This document shows, in pieces, positions 27,601 to 41,800 of a DNA stretch of 64,000 nt. The notes beneath the pieces are model-generated. The model was not told the origin of the DNA. It worked only from the letters and a program-made list of their open reading frames with translations, and did no database searches. The first letter of the stretch is position 1, and every line of letters starts with the position of its first letter. Origin of the DNA: Xylocopa sonorina (taxonomy: Eukaryota; Arthropoda; Insecta; Hymenoptera; Apidae); the NCBI RefSeq assembly GCF_050948175.1, contig NC_135204.1:9539473-9603472 (forward strand). The letters run 5' to 3'. A program made the position numbers and the translations under genes.

Positions 27601-29821
27601 AACGCGTTTCGCCTACAGAATTGCGTTTCGAAATTAGAAATGTTCAAGGTACTTCTCGTTTCTTTTTTTTTTTTTTTTTTTATTCAATTGCACTTACGCG
27701 ATACGAATTGGTTACGAGCGACCACGACGTGAAAACGTCGGTGCGCTCGTCGCAGCGATAATAATAATTAAGGTTCTAATTGCGCAAAGGAACTTCGTTA
27801 AGCTAATGAGAGAAAGAACTATGTCGCGAGGAGAAACATTCGAGGATGGCTCTTTTTTTCTAAAAGAGCAAACCCTGTGAAAAAGCTCTCTGCCGTCCGG
27901 ACGTTCTTCTCCTTCCGCGTCCTTAATCAACGTCATTTTATCGCGACCCTTCAAGGATTGTTTATTTGCGCAATCTCTCGCTGCTTTAAGAACTTGCCAG
28001 TTCATTTTCCACCCCCGTATTTTTTTTCCCTCCACTTCTCGTTCGTTCCGTGCTATAACATGGCTAGAAATTTTTCATTCCCCCTGCTTTCTTACTCTTT
28101 TTTTTATTCGTCCTCCTTATAAGAGGAAGGAAGCGCGAGGTCTCGAAATTCCATCCCCCGCAAAAGGGTGACTTTGGAAACGCGCTGCAGACTGCTCGTT
28201 AAGAAGTGGTTCGCGAACTAATCCTAGCTGCGACAGGAGTACAGTTCTTCTTTGTGACGTTGGTCACCGAGGTTTTTTGCTTTTCGAAACTCAACGTTAA
28301 TCTTAGCGAGCTTACTTCGCATTACGTCGTGAGGGCCAGGAAATATAATTAGTACGTCGCGGTGAAAGAGGGATTAAGGTACCGTTTGTTAGCTCCGCGG
28401 TTCTGACAGAGTATTTTTAAATAATAGGAATTCAACGGGATTTGTGAAACATCCCCTTTAGTTCGCAAATCTTAAAACCTGAGCTCACCGATACGATGTC
28501 AGATTAATTATACGCTCTAGTGTGGTTAAAAATGCAGAAGATCGTAGAACTGATTAAAAGCATAGTCCAGAGCGTCGCAGGTACCATTGATCGTTCAAGT
28601 AGGAGACGAGGAAACGTGATTTAATTGGAAAAGTCGCGCGTGATCGAATTGCCGAGCGCCTCGAGGCGCACCTCGGCCACCCTCCTGGCGCGATAATCCC
28701 AGCGTGCGTCGCGGAAATCCCCGCGCCCGTGACGATCGTGTACGTATATTCAAAGATCGTGTAGGGGCTTCGTGACGCGAATGTGGAACGATCTTGGCGG
28801 ATACACGCGGCCGGAGACGTTGGTGGCGCGTGACGCGGATATCCGCCGACGATCCTGACACATTCACGAACGCGTCGTTTCCGCGGGACCCTGGCCGAGC
28901 CCTCGCAGTGGCCTCGCGCGACAATTGGATTCTTCGACGAATAACCGGGATAACGTCGCGACGACCACAGAGAAATGCCCGCGGACGAGGGGAATCTCGA
29001 GGATGCGGCTTGGCAGGAATAGTTGGACGCGCGTGTGCGTCAATTTCGGGTTGCTCGACGTGTTTTCGGGGATGTGGGTCAGGTATTAGTCGCTGGACGC
29101 GAAGCGATAGGGGTTGCTAGCTGGGATTATTAAGCGAGAAGACAACGGAAATGATTACTACTTGGAATTGCATCGAGAATTGTCGGTACAGTAAGCTGAG
29201 GAATCGTGTAAGGGTAGTTTTATTGCCACGAGTAGTTACATCGATACATAGTCAGACAGGCAATTGTTATTCGATTTACATACGTAGTAGAAAGCAGATT
29301 CCATTATGGAAACTGTAGACTGTTACACAGCATCGTCAGAGACGGAGATTAAGTAGAAATAAAGCAGCGCGAGTAGTACAAACGTACGACACGTCAGACA
29401 CGCCTGTGAAACTTCGATTACTCGTCGTACGTTTAAACAGCGAAAGAATCCCTGCTATTTTTATGCCGTTTAGAGGGAGGTCCGCGATATACCAACAACT
29501 GTAAATCATTCGCCTCGAATGGAAGAACCGGGAACCACAGCGTAGCAAGTAGTATCGGACTGGCTAGTCAGACACGTACGCCCCCGATTTCAGGGACGTT
29601 CCTACATTTCCCCGTCGCTTTATTTCCTCCACTTGCACGCAAAAACCGGACCGTGCTTTTCGCGCGACACAGACGTTCCCGGCGACGCTTTTTACCCCTT
29701 TTCAAACCGAATGAAACTCGATCATCGATTTTTCCAACGCCACCAGCCACCCTCGTTCCGCGCGGCTCCGCATCCTCGCAGCTCGTTCTCCAAGCGTCTC
29801 GACATTTACAGAAAAGTTCCA

Positions 29822-29868
<47 letters not shown>

Positions 29869-32800
29869 GGCCACGTAAACCTGACAATTTCGTTTAAGTG
29901 GCATATCTGGAGCATCGTTTTATTTCGACGCCGGAATTCCGGCTGCCATCTCGTCTCCTCGTCGTGTCCCATCGTGACTGTTTAAAACTTGCCAATTCTC
30001 CAGCCAGTCTCCCGTCCTTGGTTGTCCGGTTCTGTGACGCTCCTGGAAGGAAGTTACACCGGGAGTCCGCGTTTCATCGCAAATCTCCGTACACCGGTCA
30101 CGTAGCCACGGCATAAAACACTGGATACCCTCAAAAAGCGAACAGCTCCCACGCATCGATAATGCTTCTCGACCAGGGCCGCCTCCGTGGCATTTCTTCA
30201 TTAGGTAATCCAGCTGCGTCCTGACCAACGAAGAAATATTCAATCCAGGAAGGAGTTTATTTGAAATACGGTATTCCCCAAGAATTCCTCTCGTCCCTCC
30301 GCGTCCCATTAACCGACTCCATTATTGGTGATCGCGAATTAGCCGCAACGGGTTTAAAGGAAATATTTCCAAGTCGATTTCAGAAAATTGTACGGACAGA
30401 AAATTCATGGAAACGGTTTGGAGATTTTCATCGAATACGTGCAGCTAGCTGCTCGAGACATTGAATTCGAATCGATACGAATACCATTGGTGCACTGGGA
30501 GAGGCGAATGAGGAAGTCACTGTAATAGATTTAAATTATTTCAATTTGCCTCGCGAATATGCTTTTCCCTCCGCGTTTTATATTTCAGATAATCGACCGA
30601 ACTTCCACTCGATGATCAGTGGAAGTTCTTTTTTCTTTTTCATCGCAAATAGGATTATTATTCGTACCAGTAAACACGTTTCAGGCTTAATCGAATACGT
30701 AGAACGATCGCAGAAACGATTGCGGTTGCTTTTGTTTCGAATTCAGTCGAAGCAGCTTCGTACTTACACGTGGAATAAAAATGTTGATTCCGATCGATTC
30801 GAAGGCTGTTCAATCTCGACTCTTGGAGACAAGTATTTCATGCATGGAATTTATCTTTCGAAGAGCGTATGTAGTCGTGATGTATCAATATTTCCCCTCC
30901 CATAATACGGTTCCGTGATCGAAATAAGGATCTAGGGGTAAACAATCTTCCTCTCAGTGAGGGGCCAAATCGATTCCCCAAGTTCGCTGAATCTTTCGAA
31001 ACTCTGGAATTTTCTGAAAAAAGAAATCCACTGTATATTCGTCGGAAAGAGTGTACCGACAATAACCTCTAACCGAGCGTGGGGCAAAAAAGCAAGAAAA
31101 AAGTTTCTTTGATCTTGCTCGAATCCTGTTGCAAAATCAATTCGAAATAACGTAAAAGTTCGTGCAGGCGTAGAGCAATATCGGCGTTACGGGACTTTAT
31201 AGCCGGGGTGTTTTTGAAAAACACCCAGTATGTGCAATATCTGCCGGTTCCCGGTGCTATTGATTCTTCGTAGTATCGCTTTACTATATATTTGCATCGA
31301 ACAATCTGTTTTGAACTACAAACTCGAATACCGTAAATCAAATTTAATGATCCTCTGGTCTACTAACTCAGCGGTATTATGGTCTTAATAAACTCTCCCC
31401 CTGCGTACGTCGAACGGTTACGCCAGCTTGGGGATATTTCAGGCTGGGAAAAAAAGAACGGCATAATTAATTGGACCGCGTTTGGCGAAAAAAAGTAATC
31501 AGCTGGCGACAATTTTTAACTTGAAAAATGCGTTTTCCTCTGTTTGATATAATGCTGTGATCAGAATACGAAACAATGCATCCAATGAATTTCCTTTTTT
31601 TCTTTTTCAACGAGGGTTCCGCTTGAAAATAATGACACGACATGGTGCAATTATCGAGCACATCGGTGGCTACGTAAACTCGCCAAAAAAGTGTTTCTAC
31701 GTCCTCCATGCGACAATTTTGGAATTAATTAGTAGCAATCATAGATGAACGATAACAATTAACGATGGAACAAAGAGAATTTATCGACGCGTGCAGGTGT
31801 TAATTAGTCAATTTTAATTGCGTTGCTTCGTGCTATTTAATCGTGGACAATTAAAAGTCTCTAAGAAGCAGAGGGGTAGAAACGCAGAACAACGAAGGAA
31901 ATCTAGGGAACAGCGAAGAAAAAGAATTTCTGTACGCCGTTCCCGAATCAAAGGCATCGCGCAAACGTTAATTTATGAACGAGCGACAAAGCGTACCGCT
32001 GCAGGGGATGGAGGAGAGTCGACGCGAAGAATGCCTGTTCTCACCGCCAAGTGGTTTTAGGTATATTTCAGCGTTCCCAGTGTGTCGCGTGGCCACGAAA
32101 GTCTAATTAAACGGGGCTGAAGCAACCGAAGTTTGACTGTTTCAATAGCGTTGCAAGTTTCGCGGGAATTCGACATCAGCTACGAGGCCCCCTCGGGGTC
32201 CCCAGCACCTCGCGTAAATCCTGTCCCCTCGGATCCACGGGATTATTCTCACCGTCTCTCTGTTCCTCTGCGGGCCGCGTGTATACATTCGTATATCTCC
32301 CGGCCGCGCTATCGCACAATGCTCTAAACCGTAATCCGGCGCAATGAACGCGTGCAATCAGCGAATTTCCGTCTTTCGTTTTCGCTACGCTCGGTCGTTT
32401 GTGCGTAACGAGAACGACGAGCGGCGGAATTGGAAGCCGGCGCAAACAGCCCACGAATTCGCCTTCTAACCTGCCACCCACTAACCCACGAACTAATCTA
32501 GCGATCGTTGCATCCGCTAACTGCGCCGAAAGGGGTCGGTACGGCTGGTGTACGGTGTTTCAGAACGGCATCCGGTTGCGTTAACGCCACGGTTCCGCCG
32601 GTTTTTGACCCGTTACGAGCTTCCTGGGACCGTGGAAGCTTCACGTACGTAGACGCTTCGCAATTGATAGCAAAATTCGTGTTTCTCAAATTAAACTGTT
32701 GGCTCTCGAACTAGCGATTCCTAGCGATTTAGTTTTCCGACCTGACCCCATTTGCTCCGGTGGATAACTTCACTGGCGAGTCTACCGTCAGGCGCGTGAA

Positions 32801-35800
32801 AACTAAACATCCCCGCTCTTCCCTTTTTCCACTCCTCGGCTCTTCCACGTTTTCTTTACCCTCCTCGCGGCTCGACGATATTTCACAATGTCTGTCATTC
32901 CCACTTCCCATCCGTCCGCGTCCCTCGCACCTCCGATCGAAGCCTCATCACCAATAGTGCTCTCCGTCTCGCGGAAGACGTACGGATCCTCGACGGAGAA
33001 CGAGCGCACCCTTCGACTCGAGGCCGCACCCGTCCCTGCTGCACTCACCTCAAACGGGACTTTTTACTCGCGGGACGAGACGTTCGACGCTATTATCCTG
33101 AAAGCGGCCGCGAGAGGATCCATTCCGGGCGTCTACTTCAACGGAACAATGACGGCGGCCGCTTTAAAACCGCCTTCGCCGCGTTTCAGCCTGTTAAACG
33201 GCCGCGCCGGCGTCGACGCTGGGAATCGTCGCGGAGGTAGTGCTCGTAATTCCTCTGAGAGCCGGCTGGGTTTGTTCGCGCCCAGCCGCGCGACCGGCTC
33301 GAGGATCCTGGCATCGTTTCCACGGATCGCGGCTGATAACGGGGCGACCCGCACGTGCGATCCGGCTGCGAGAGGTTTCGCTGACGCCGCCGGAAAATGG
33401 GGGGGAAACTCGGCCGCCTTTCTCACGCGGCTCGACTAAAACTCGGTTCAGCCTGTTCTTTTCAGCGTGGAAAGTGTTGGTCAAACAAACGCGCGCGCTT
33501 TGACAGCGGGGCTGAATGAAAGGACCGAGGGGGTGAAAAGGTGCGGTTCCGTTTAGCGCGATTGTTCCGCGATGTTTCTTTCGGCCTTGGTGTTTGCTTA
33601 GCGGATTCACGGAGAGGTTTTAAATAAATTGTTCCGCCTCCGTGAAAGGGGCGAACGTGGATGGAGGGAGAATGGAGGGTTGCAGGGGACAATACGGTTG
33701 GGTGGGAAGTTGTTTTTTATGGAAAGTGGATGGTTAACCGAGGACTTGTGGGAAATCTGTTTTTTGGGAGATCCCTCTGGCGACGAACGCAAAAGTGCTG
33801 GCGCACGGTAATTTCGCGTCGTGGCGAAAAACTTTCCAATCCTGTTATACCATACTCGATTTAATGGAAAAGTTAACAGCACGCACCCTAAGGTAACGAA
33901 GAAAATTGTTTGAGCGCAATTAATCGGCGATCGTAGAAGTGTATAATTGAATTTAATGGAATTCAAGCCTCGAACTGGTTGCCTCCGGGGTCAGCTGAAT
34001 TTTTCAACCGCCTCGCAGTCCGCCCCCGTCGCTCGAAAAAGAAAGTGTCAATATTGCGGTTGGCGATCAATTAAACGGTGCGAAATAATTGGCCGGGTCG
34101 ATCGATAAGTCACGCCGCGTGGACGGGACGCGTCGCCCCGTCCTTTGTACCGACACGTTCCTCAAGAATGGATCGTTTTACAATAGGCATTCAGGGAACA
34201 GAACAAAAGTTACCAGCTCGACCAGGCGTGGCGGGAGCCGCTCAGATTTCCAGAGCGCGAGCACGTTCGCCAACTCGCTGGCTTAGAGCCTCACATGCCG
34301 GGGCTAACTTTAAATTGCGCCACCCCTCGAACTTTCATCGGCTTTCAGAAGATACATAACTTAGGAGGCACTCTTTACCCCGGGGTTTATGTGCTCCGGC
34401 TCGGCTGACGATGATCTAGCCTGGAAATTACCCTCTAACTCCTGCACCTCTGCTTAATGCACCATTTTGCAGCTTTCCGTTTGTTTAACAGAGGAACGAA
34501 CGTCGAAGGTAGATAGGTTACAAGGGAACAGAGCCAGCGGGGCCTCTCGCACGAAAGGGATGAACTTTGACAGCTGGAAGTTTTTAATAGCTCGGAGCTT
34601 TGCCGGATTGGACGCTCTACGAGCTGCGATTGACGGAAGGTGAAGCGAAATAAGGCGTCGGAACGCGCGAGTGAAAACGCGTCGTGGGTAATGGCTGTTG
34701 ATAGATAACCCGAACGAGCCAAGTTATTAATGGGTAAATTGTCGAGTCACAGAAGGGAAAGTTTTAACGAGTGGAAAAAAGGTCTGAAAGTGAACAGTTT
34801 GGTACATAAAGCGAGGAATTTTTAAAGTCGAAAGTTTCATCGTAAGAAGTTGCGTCCGGTCTGCAAATTTCCTAGACGGGACATTTTCGGACGAGACTTT
34901 CGACTACCGATGACATTAATTGCAAATGTTGCGGATATTTAATGGCCCCCACGGTGGAGTTCTCCTGAAAATATAAATAATTTCCCGCGACCAAGAATAA
35001 CTCATTTGAAATTGCGTGAACTCCGTGCGGGGCGGAACGCTTAAAAAGTTAAATGTATCAGAAATGATTCGATAGCGGGACCCAGTGGCAACAGGGGTGA
35101 GTAATGAGCGGGCGAATAATTCATCGCCTAGTCAACCGCGTCGAGATTTCGCAGGTGCGGTGAATACATTGAAAACCTTTCGCGACTTGACGATCGAACG
35201 GCGTCGATTGCTTCTATTCGTCGCCTGGGTCTGAAAAACGGTCGTTTGTCCAGATTATTTTTACCAACGAGAACGCGTCCACTGAACGGCAAAGGATAAT
35301 TTAAGAAGAGAGTTCGAAAGCTTATCATTATTCCACGAGTGGTGAAAAATGTAGAAATCCGACGAATTTAAAGCGAAGTGAGTCGTTCAAAGCGAAGCGC
35401 AAAGTGAGAACCGATCATTTGCGGGAAGCAATTACCATCCACACCGTTTATTTTCCGCCGATTAAAGCTCGATCGTTTCAGATACCACGGAATGGAAGAT
35501 GAACACCATCGCCACACCCTCCGGCGAATTCACCGCGCCGGGGGTGAAGCGTACCGAAGGGCCGTGCCCGTTTAAGGTCGGCGCGAGAGGTCAAATTAAC
35601 AGGATATTGAAATTAATCCGTTCTGAATGACCCGGGGCTCATCCATCTTGCCTACGAAACTGCACGCCCTGCCTCCGTCCCACTTTCCCACCCTCATCCC
35701 CTGGCTGCCCAAGGACCCTCGTCAGTTCACTGCTACCGTTGATTTTCCCCGATGGTGGAGAGTTTACGCTCATCTTGGGGGCCACGGTTGTCAAACTCTA

Positions 35801-38800
35801 AAGCTATTACACCTCGTGCGATATTGAATTACCTCCCCCCTCACCTGTTAGAGTTCACGAACGAAGCCGTGACTTATGGATAACGAAGCAAACACCGTCG
35901 AACTCGATACTCACCCCCAACCCCTCGACTTTGTTCGTTATTAACGTTCAATATTGTCTGCGGTTTGTTAATTTCGGTTTGTTCGATTGATCGTTGCTTA
36001 GCCAGTGTCTCTGAATGATCGTTACGCAGATTGGAAAATGGGACGCGAGCAACGGGTGGAAAGAATTATGCGACGAGTACTTCCTTTGGAACAGGGCGAG
36101 CGTACGATGTTTCTCGTACTTGGCGCGCGTTTATAAATTGACAAACGGCCAGTAATGTTTCACGATGATACGCTTGACGCCATAATTTACATAGGTAACG
36201 GGAATCTGTCGTAGAACGTATTACGAGAACGTGGAAACGCGACAGTCGTCTATCCATCCATCATTTTCTCTTTAATATTTGCCGTCTCGCGCGAGGAGTT
36301 CAGGGGGAGGCGCGGTATTTATCGCGTTGTCGATTCGTCAGCTTGGCTCGCTCTAATTTGACGCACGCCGCTCGACAATTCGGCCCCGCGGGCAATATAA
36401 TCCGCAGCGTCGCGGCGCTGTCGAGCGTGCAGTCGTAATTACGTCGGCGTTCGAACTCCTTCGGAAACCGAAGGAACGAGCTCTGGACACGGTTATAAAA
36501 CCGCGTGGCGTAAAACACGGGCAACTGCCCCGACGGAACGATCCAACTTCGCGCGTGCAAGCACCCTGTCGAACTTGAACGATTAAAAGCTGCTCGTAAT
36601 TCCTGTGTATTTCGCGAAATGAAATTACCTGGACGCTCGATCGAGAATTAGAAAAGTTTACGGGACACTTAAGATCTCGTAACGAGAGAAAGGGGAGAGG
36701 AGGTGTAAAAAGATTCCCGCCTCGAGCACCGTCGGCGAACTCGACGCGTAACTGAACGCTTAACGCGGCAATGATTGGACGATTGCCCTCATTTGAAGCA
36801 CCAACAGATCTTCCCGTGGAATCTCTCGGAAAAGAATTGTATAATTGCAATCGATTAGCCGTCGTTCGTTAGCAACGGACAATCGATCCAAATTAATGCA
36901 AATAGAGGCGGTAGCTCGATCGTGTAATACGACAGACCGCGCGCAGTGGTAGCGGAACGTTATAAATCAGACGCAACCGCAACGGATCTCAGCGTCTGAC
37001 GCGAGGTCACTTAATTGTCGACGTCCTAGGCGTGTCGCAAGATCCTGATCACCTGATACTGTTTGCTCTTCCTTCTCTTTTTCTTCATCTCCCTGAATCG
37101 GGAGAAACGCACTCGTTTCGCGACAGATAATTTATTGGAATAAGGGGACGGAACAACGGGAAAACGTACCACGAGCCGCGTCGTGATAGTTTATGCATTT
37201 TTCCAGAGAGACCTGATCCGTTTTTACGGTTATCGCGGGACCGTGCGTTTTCGCGTTGCGACGGAAAAATTACGACGCTACGAAATCGTTATCGGGCACG
37301 CGTTTCTTCCATGGCGAGCAAATTAGTTCCTGGGACGTTGTATTATAACCGTTAAAGGGTAATGGAATGCCTCGCAAAGGTAAACTGGCCGATGATGCTC
37401 TCAGGAACCGTTGCTGGTGAACGGTGTACCGTTCTAATTAATTTCGCGGGTAAAATATCATTGGAATGGCAAGATACGTCGGTTGTATAGCGAGCGTAAC
37501 CGGTGGATAGTGTCGAAGAAAGTTCGTGAGAGCTGTAGCTATCGGCGCGAAGTTTGTTGGAAAGTACAAATACAGATTGAATCAATTCCGACGCGGATCG
37601 AGCTCGATGGTACAAACCGCTGAGCGAGGGTAATCGATTTTCGATATTCGAGCGCGACGCCACCGTTTTTCCGGCACTTATCAATATTTGATACGCATGC
37701 ATAAAGCTAAGGATATTCGGCTTATCGTGCCGCGAGCAGTTTCGTCGCACGCTGCCACCACGCATACATATTAGACAGTGACGTCGTCTATCTATCGAGT
37801 GTCCAGAAAGTCACGTAACTGAGTAAACCAACGAAACGCAGAGCAGTCGGTTAACAATGTTTAGCCAGAGCCCGAAACTAACATCCGACCAAACAAAGGC
37901 GCCCTTTATCTTTTCATCTTGAGTTAACTTTCGGCATACTCTCGCGATATTGTCTCTCGTCCCTTTCGTCGTACTTTCCGTGCTCGAATTAAAAGCAGAA
38001 TGGCGTTACGAAGTAACTTTAACTGTACGTGCGGACAGGTGAACTGTCTAGCCCATATTGCAGAGGACCCGTGTTTGTCCAACCGTGCCGGTACATCTGA
38101 TCTATGCGCGTAGAAATTGCAAGGCAAGCTCGCATCCCCCAACGCGCAGCAAGTCGACAGACGCAGATTTAGATTAGACACGGATTAGCAGGGGGGCAAA
38201 ACTGCAGCGTAGGAAACCCATCGTTTGCCCCGTTCGACCGTTCGGTATCAAGGTGTATCGAACGCGCTCGCCATGGGAATTGGTGAAATTAAATCGCGCG
38301 GTCGCAACCGCGTGCGTGTGCGGAACAGGTTCCCGTCGTTCTGCGAAAAAATTGAGCGACGTCGTGAAATTGGTCACCGGACGGCGCGAAAGTTAGTTTA
38401 TTTCAGGCCGCGGATCGGGAATTAAGTAAACGAATGGCGCGTTCTCTTTTTTCCTCCCCCGGACGAAATCCTTCGCCAGATGGAATTTTAATTTTAGATG
38501 AGATTTCCGCCTAACTGGGATTTGTCGGCGCGAAATTTGTTCCTAGATGGAATTTTTTCCCTAAATGGACGGTTTTTTTCCACCGCTAAGCGGAAGTTTC
38601 CCCGCGGATTAAATATTTCCGTGGATTAAACAATGTTAGCCGGCGGTGACTCGAAACGAATTCAGCCCAAGGAAGCTTTCCTTCGTCGCGCGGTGTTATT
38701 TCTGCTGGAAATGTTTTCGATCCTGTTAACGGGTAATCTGTTTTATCAATTGAAACGTGTCGACGGTGTCCGGCATGAATTTACCCCGGAAAGAACGGTG

Positions 38801-41800
38801 TAATTCAGGTTAATCACGGATTGATTAACTGCCAGCAATCGATCCACATTAATGCAAATGGAGCCGGCGGTCTGGTCTCGTTACAGTCTCTCCAGTACTT
38901 GCAGCTTCGTGCGGAACGTATAAATCAGTCTTAACAGTCTCGAAATCGCAAGCTCTGACGTAAGGCCTGTCAAAGTTGACCCTTACCTTGAAAACATTTA
39001 CTTCCGCCAACGGAGATTCGACCCACCGGAAATCTCGCACGCCGGAATAACATTAGCGTCCGGTAGGATTTAACGTCTAATCGTAATTGATCACCGCGAT
39101 CGCTCATCTCGGTAATCTTTCATAGATTCGCGTGTTCAATAACAAAGTTCTACAGTCTCCGTCCGCGTGGACGGTGAATAAAATATCCATCGAAACTTCT
39201 GCACACTCCTACCGATGAGTGAAGAGAATCCACACCTGTTCGTTAGTGTCTACGACTAACCGTTTACGTCGTGTACAAAATCGATCTCGAAACCGCGTGT
39301 GCATCCTCGAATAACCGTCTGAAAAATCCTCTCGAACCTTTTCCGCCCCAACTAGCAACAAACGCGAAATGTTCCGCGATATTTATATTGCTAACCAAAT
39401 AAAAAAGAAAAAAAAACAATAAAAATTCGAAGCATACCGCGGAAACCGCGAAAGCCAGGAGGTAAACCGAGAAGTATCTTTCTTTCCCTCGTCCAGCCCT
39501 TTCCCGTGGGCACGTGCTGGCATAGTAAACAAACCGCGCTCGTCGCAATGCAAATTCACAGCCGGTTCTCGCGATTACAAAGCCATTAAAGAGCAGCCTA
39601 TGCAAATCACCGGGGCGGATGTATCCCTCGCCCTTATTTTTCTTTCTCCGTCCTCCAGTTGTTTCTACGCCCTCTCGTTCCTTTTCTGATCCGGTCGCTT
39701 TCACCGCAGATACTACTTGGCCACCACTGAAGAGGAGTCCGCGGTGCAGCATTTGTACAGGATATCCACGAGAGCCACCGCGGACAGGAAGCCCAAGTGT
39801 TTAAGCTGCAGCATCGTGCGGGACACGGACAGGAACCGGTGCCTCTACAACACCGCCAAGTTCTCCACCGATCACTCCCATTATGTACTCACCTGCGCAG
39901 GGCCCGGGGTACCTGACATCGCCATTTACAACCAGGTGAGCGATCGTGTCGTTACGTCCCCGACGTACCCCGTTGCATCCGGAGAATTTTCTCTCGCAAT
40001 CGCGAAAATTATTAATGCGCCGTGAAACACGCCGCTGTTGCAATATCCCGGTTTACACGGGAAATAGTGTTGTTGGTACAAAGTGGTCGATTTTGTTTGC
40101 AGGGCATAGTTAATTGTTACCACAGCAGGTATTACCTCCACGTTTTTCTTAGGAGGAGAATTAATTTTCTTGGCGGTAGGGTTGCGCTTTTAAGAGGGGA
40201 AAAAGGTTCGTCCGGCGAGAAAAAAGCTGTTCCCTCTAAAGGAAGAATTACTGTTTAAACAGGATGTTGGTCTTGCTCACCAGTAATAATTAATTTACGT
40301 TGAAAAAAGGAAAAGGGCGGAGAGAAGTTTCTTCGCTCTGCTCGTCCCGCTTTTATTTTCACTGTCAGAGAATAATTTTAAACCTACTTTTTCAAAGTAG
40401 CCGCGTAAAATATTCATAACAAGTGAAGGTAGCTAGAAATTTCTCGTTAATGAAGTGGAAGAGTAATTTCTCGTTCCCTCGAATTCGGTCGACCATTTCG
40501 CTCCTAATTCAGACCTCGAAGAAACTAGATATTCTGTATATACGTCTCGAATACACTTCGACTGCCACGAGGATCTGTTCGTTACGGTCTCGCGTGAATT
40601 TTAATCCCGGATATCCGACATAATTTACCCAACCAGATTCCCCGTATTATTCTCGCAAATATATTTCGTCGCTACCGCCGAAGCTCTTGGATCGACTGAA
40701 CAAACGATATCGCTAACGCATTTACCGTTAATCCCGGCGAAGTACAGAACGGCCACTGCCCACGACTTCCGTTATAAATTTCCCTCCAAGTTAATCAGTT
40801 ATTGCGCGCCGAACGTGTCACCCTTTCATTCCTTTCAGCAACATTCATTAATCATCACCGCCGTTTATTCATTTTCGAATTATTCACGGAAGAAATTAAC
40901 AAATATCAACGCCGGGAAACAACAAGCCGGAATTGGATGTTCGATGCAAATGTCGCGTGAAATTCAATTCCTACACTAATTTGGACATTATTCTGTACAT
41001 CGAAAAATGAAGGATCGTTTTAAATTTCAAGAGGCGCATCGGGAATAAATAAATGTAAATAGGCCCGCATCGATTACGATCCAAAGGGTTATTTGCTGTA
41101 TAAACCGTCCATTTCGTGTGAATCTCGCGATTTGCCGGTACCGCGGTAACGGCGGCGTCCAAACAACCCTCCGCGTCCCGTGATCCATGTTTTATATCGG
41201 CGCTTATTGTCGGCTGGGTTAGAATTGAACGAATCGACGCGACAGATTTAGACGCGCAAGGAAAATTCAACGACTCGGCTATCAGTGATCGTCGATAACC
41301 GAAACTTTCCCACCGTGCGACGAAAACCCCTTCTACTATCCCTTTTCTTATCCGTTCGAGAGCTTTCGGCCGGCCAGGTTTATTTGGACGATCCAGCCAG
41401 CCCTCCGACAGCGGTGGCGCTATCGTTGCGAACTTTATTTGGGAATATCGAAAGTTAGGGACCGGGGATTGGTTGTAAGTTCCCTTTCGACCTGATTTCT
41501 TAACTTCCTCCGCGTGTTCCATCCCTTTTAGTCTGTCCTCGAACAACCGATTTCCTTTTCTCGGGTAATCCCGTAAAACGTTCCCGTGAAAATATTTCCT
41601 TTCGAACGTTCGTCTTCTCTTTCAATTTATTTTGACACGATTCGTTTATCTGGAATTTTTATCGCCTCGTACTATGGTACGGCTTTTCTTCTTTTTTTTT
41701 CTTTTTTTTTTAGAGTAGCTTTTCTCGCTTGATAGAATTTCGTCTCTAGACAGTCTGTTTCCCGGTATTCCGCGCGGATAGGAAGTTTGTTTCGAAATGA

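Larger units (their letters stand above)
19581..39709 (+). other. Peptidase intron 3 of the window, about 20.1 kb
   Basis: Very long intron, GTAAGT to CACCGCAG. It holds a TA repeat (21950-21964), a poly-T run (27663-27681), a (CT)21 repeat (29824-29865), a perfect hairpin (31206-31226), two octamer/TATA modules (36880-37006 and 38836-38965) and a degenerate tandem repeat (38478-38624). No nested protein gene or RNA gene is recognised. Intron length and the octamer words suggest regulatory content, which is inference. Confidence 0.85.

Noticed and set aside
29702..29887. Arg-Glu repeat peptide on the minus strand and Leu-Ser repeat on the plus strand
   Set aside because: Direct translation of the (CT)21 microsatellite, not a protein.
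32888..33439. 183-codon ATG-started frame
   Set aside because: Ser/Pro/Ala/Arg-rich low-complexity composition with overlapping frames on both strands; no family recognised.
40971..41546. 191-codon minus-strand open frame
   Set aside because: No recognisable motif; lies within intron 4 and looks like chance.
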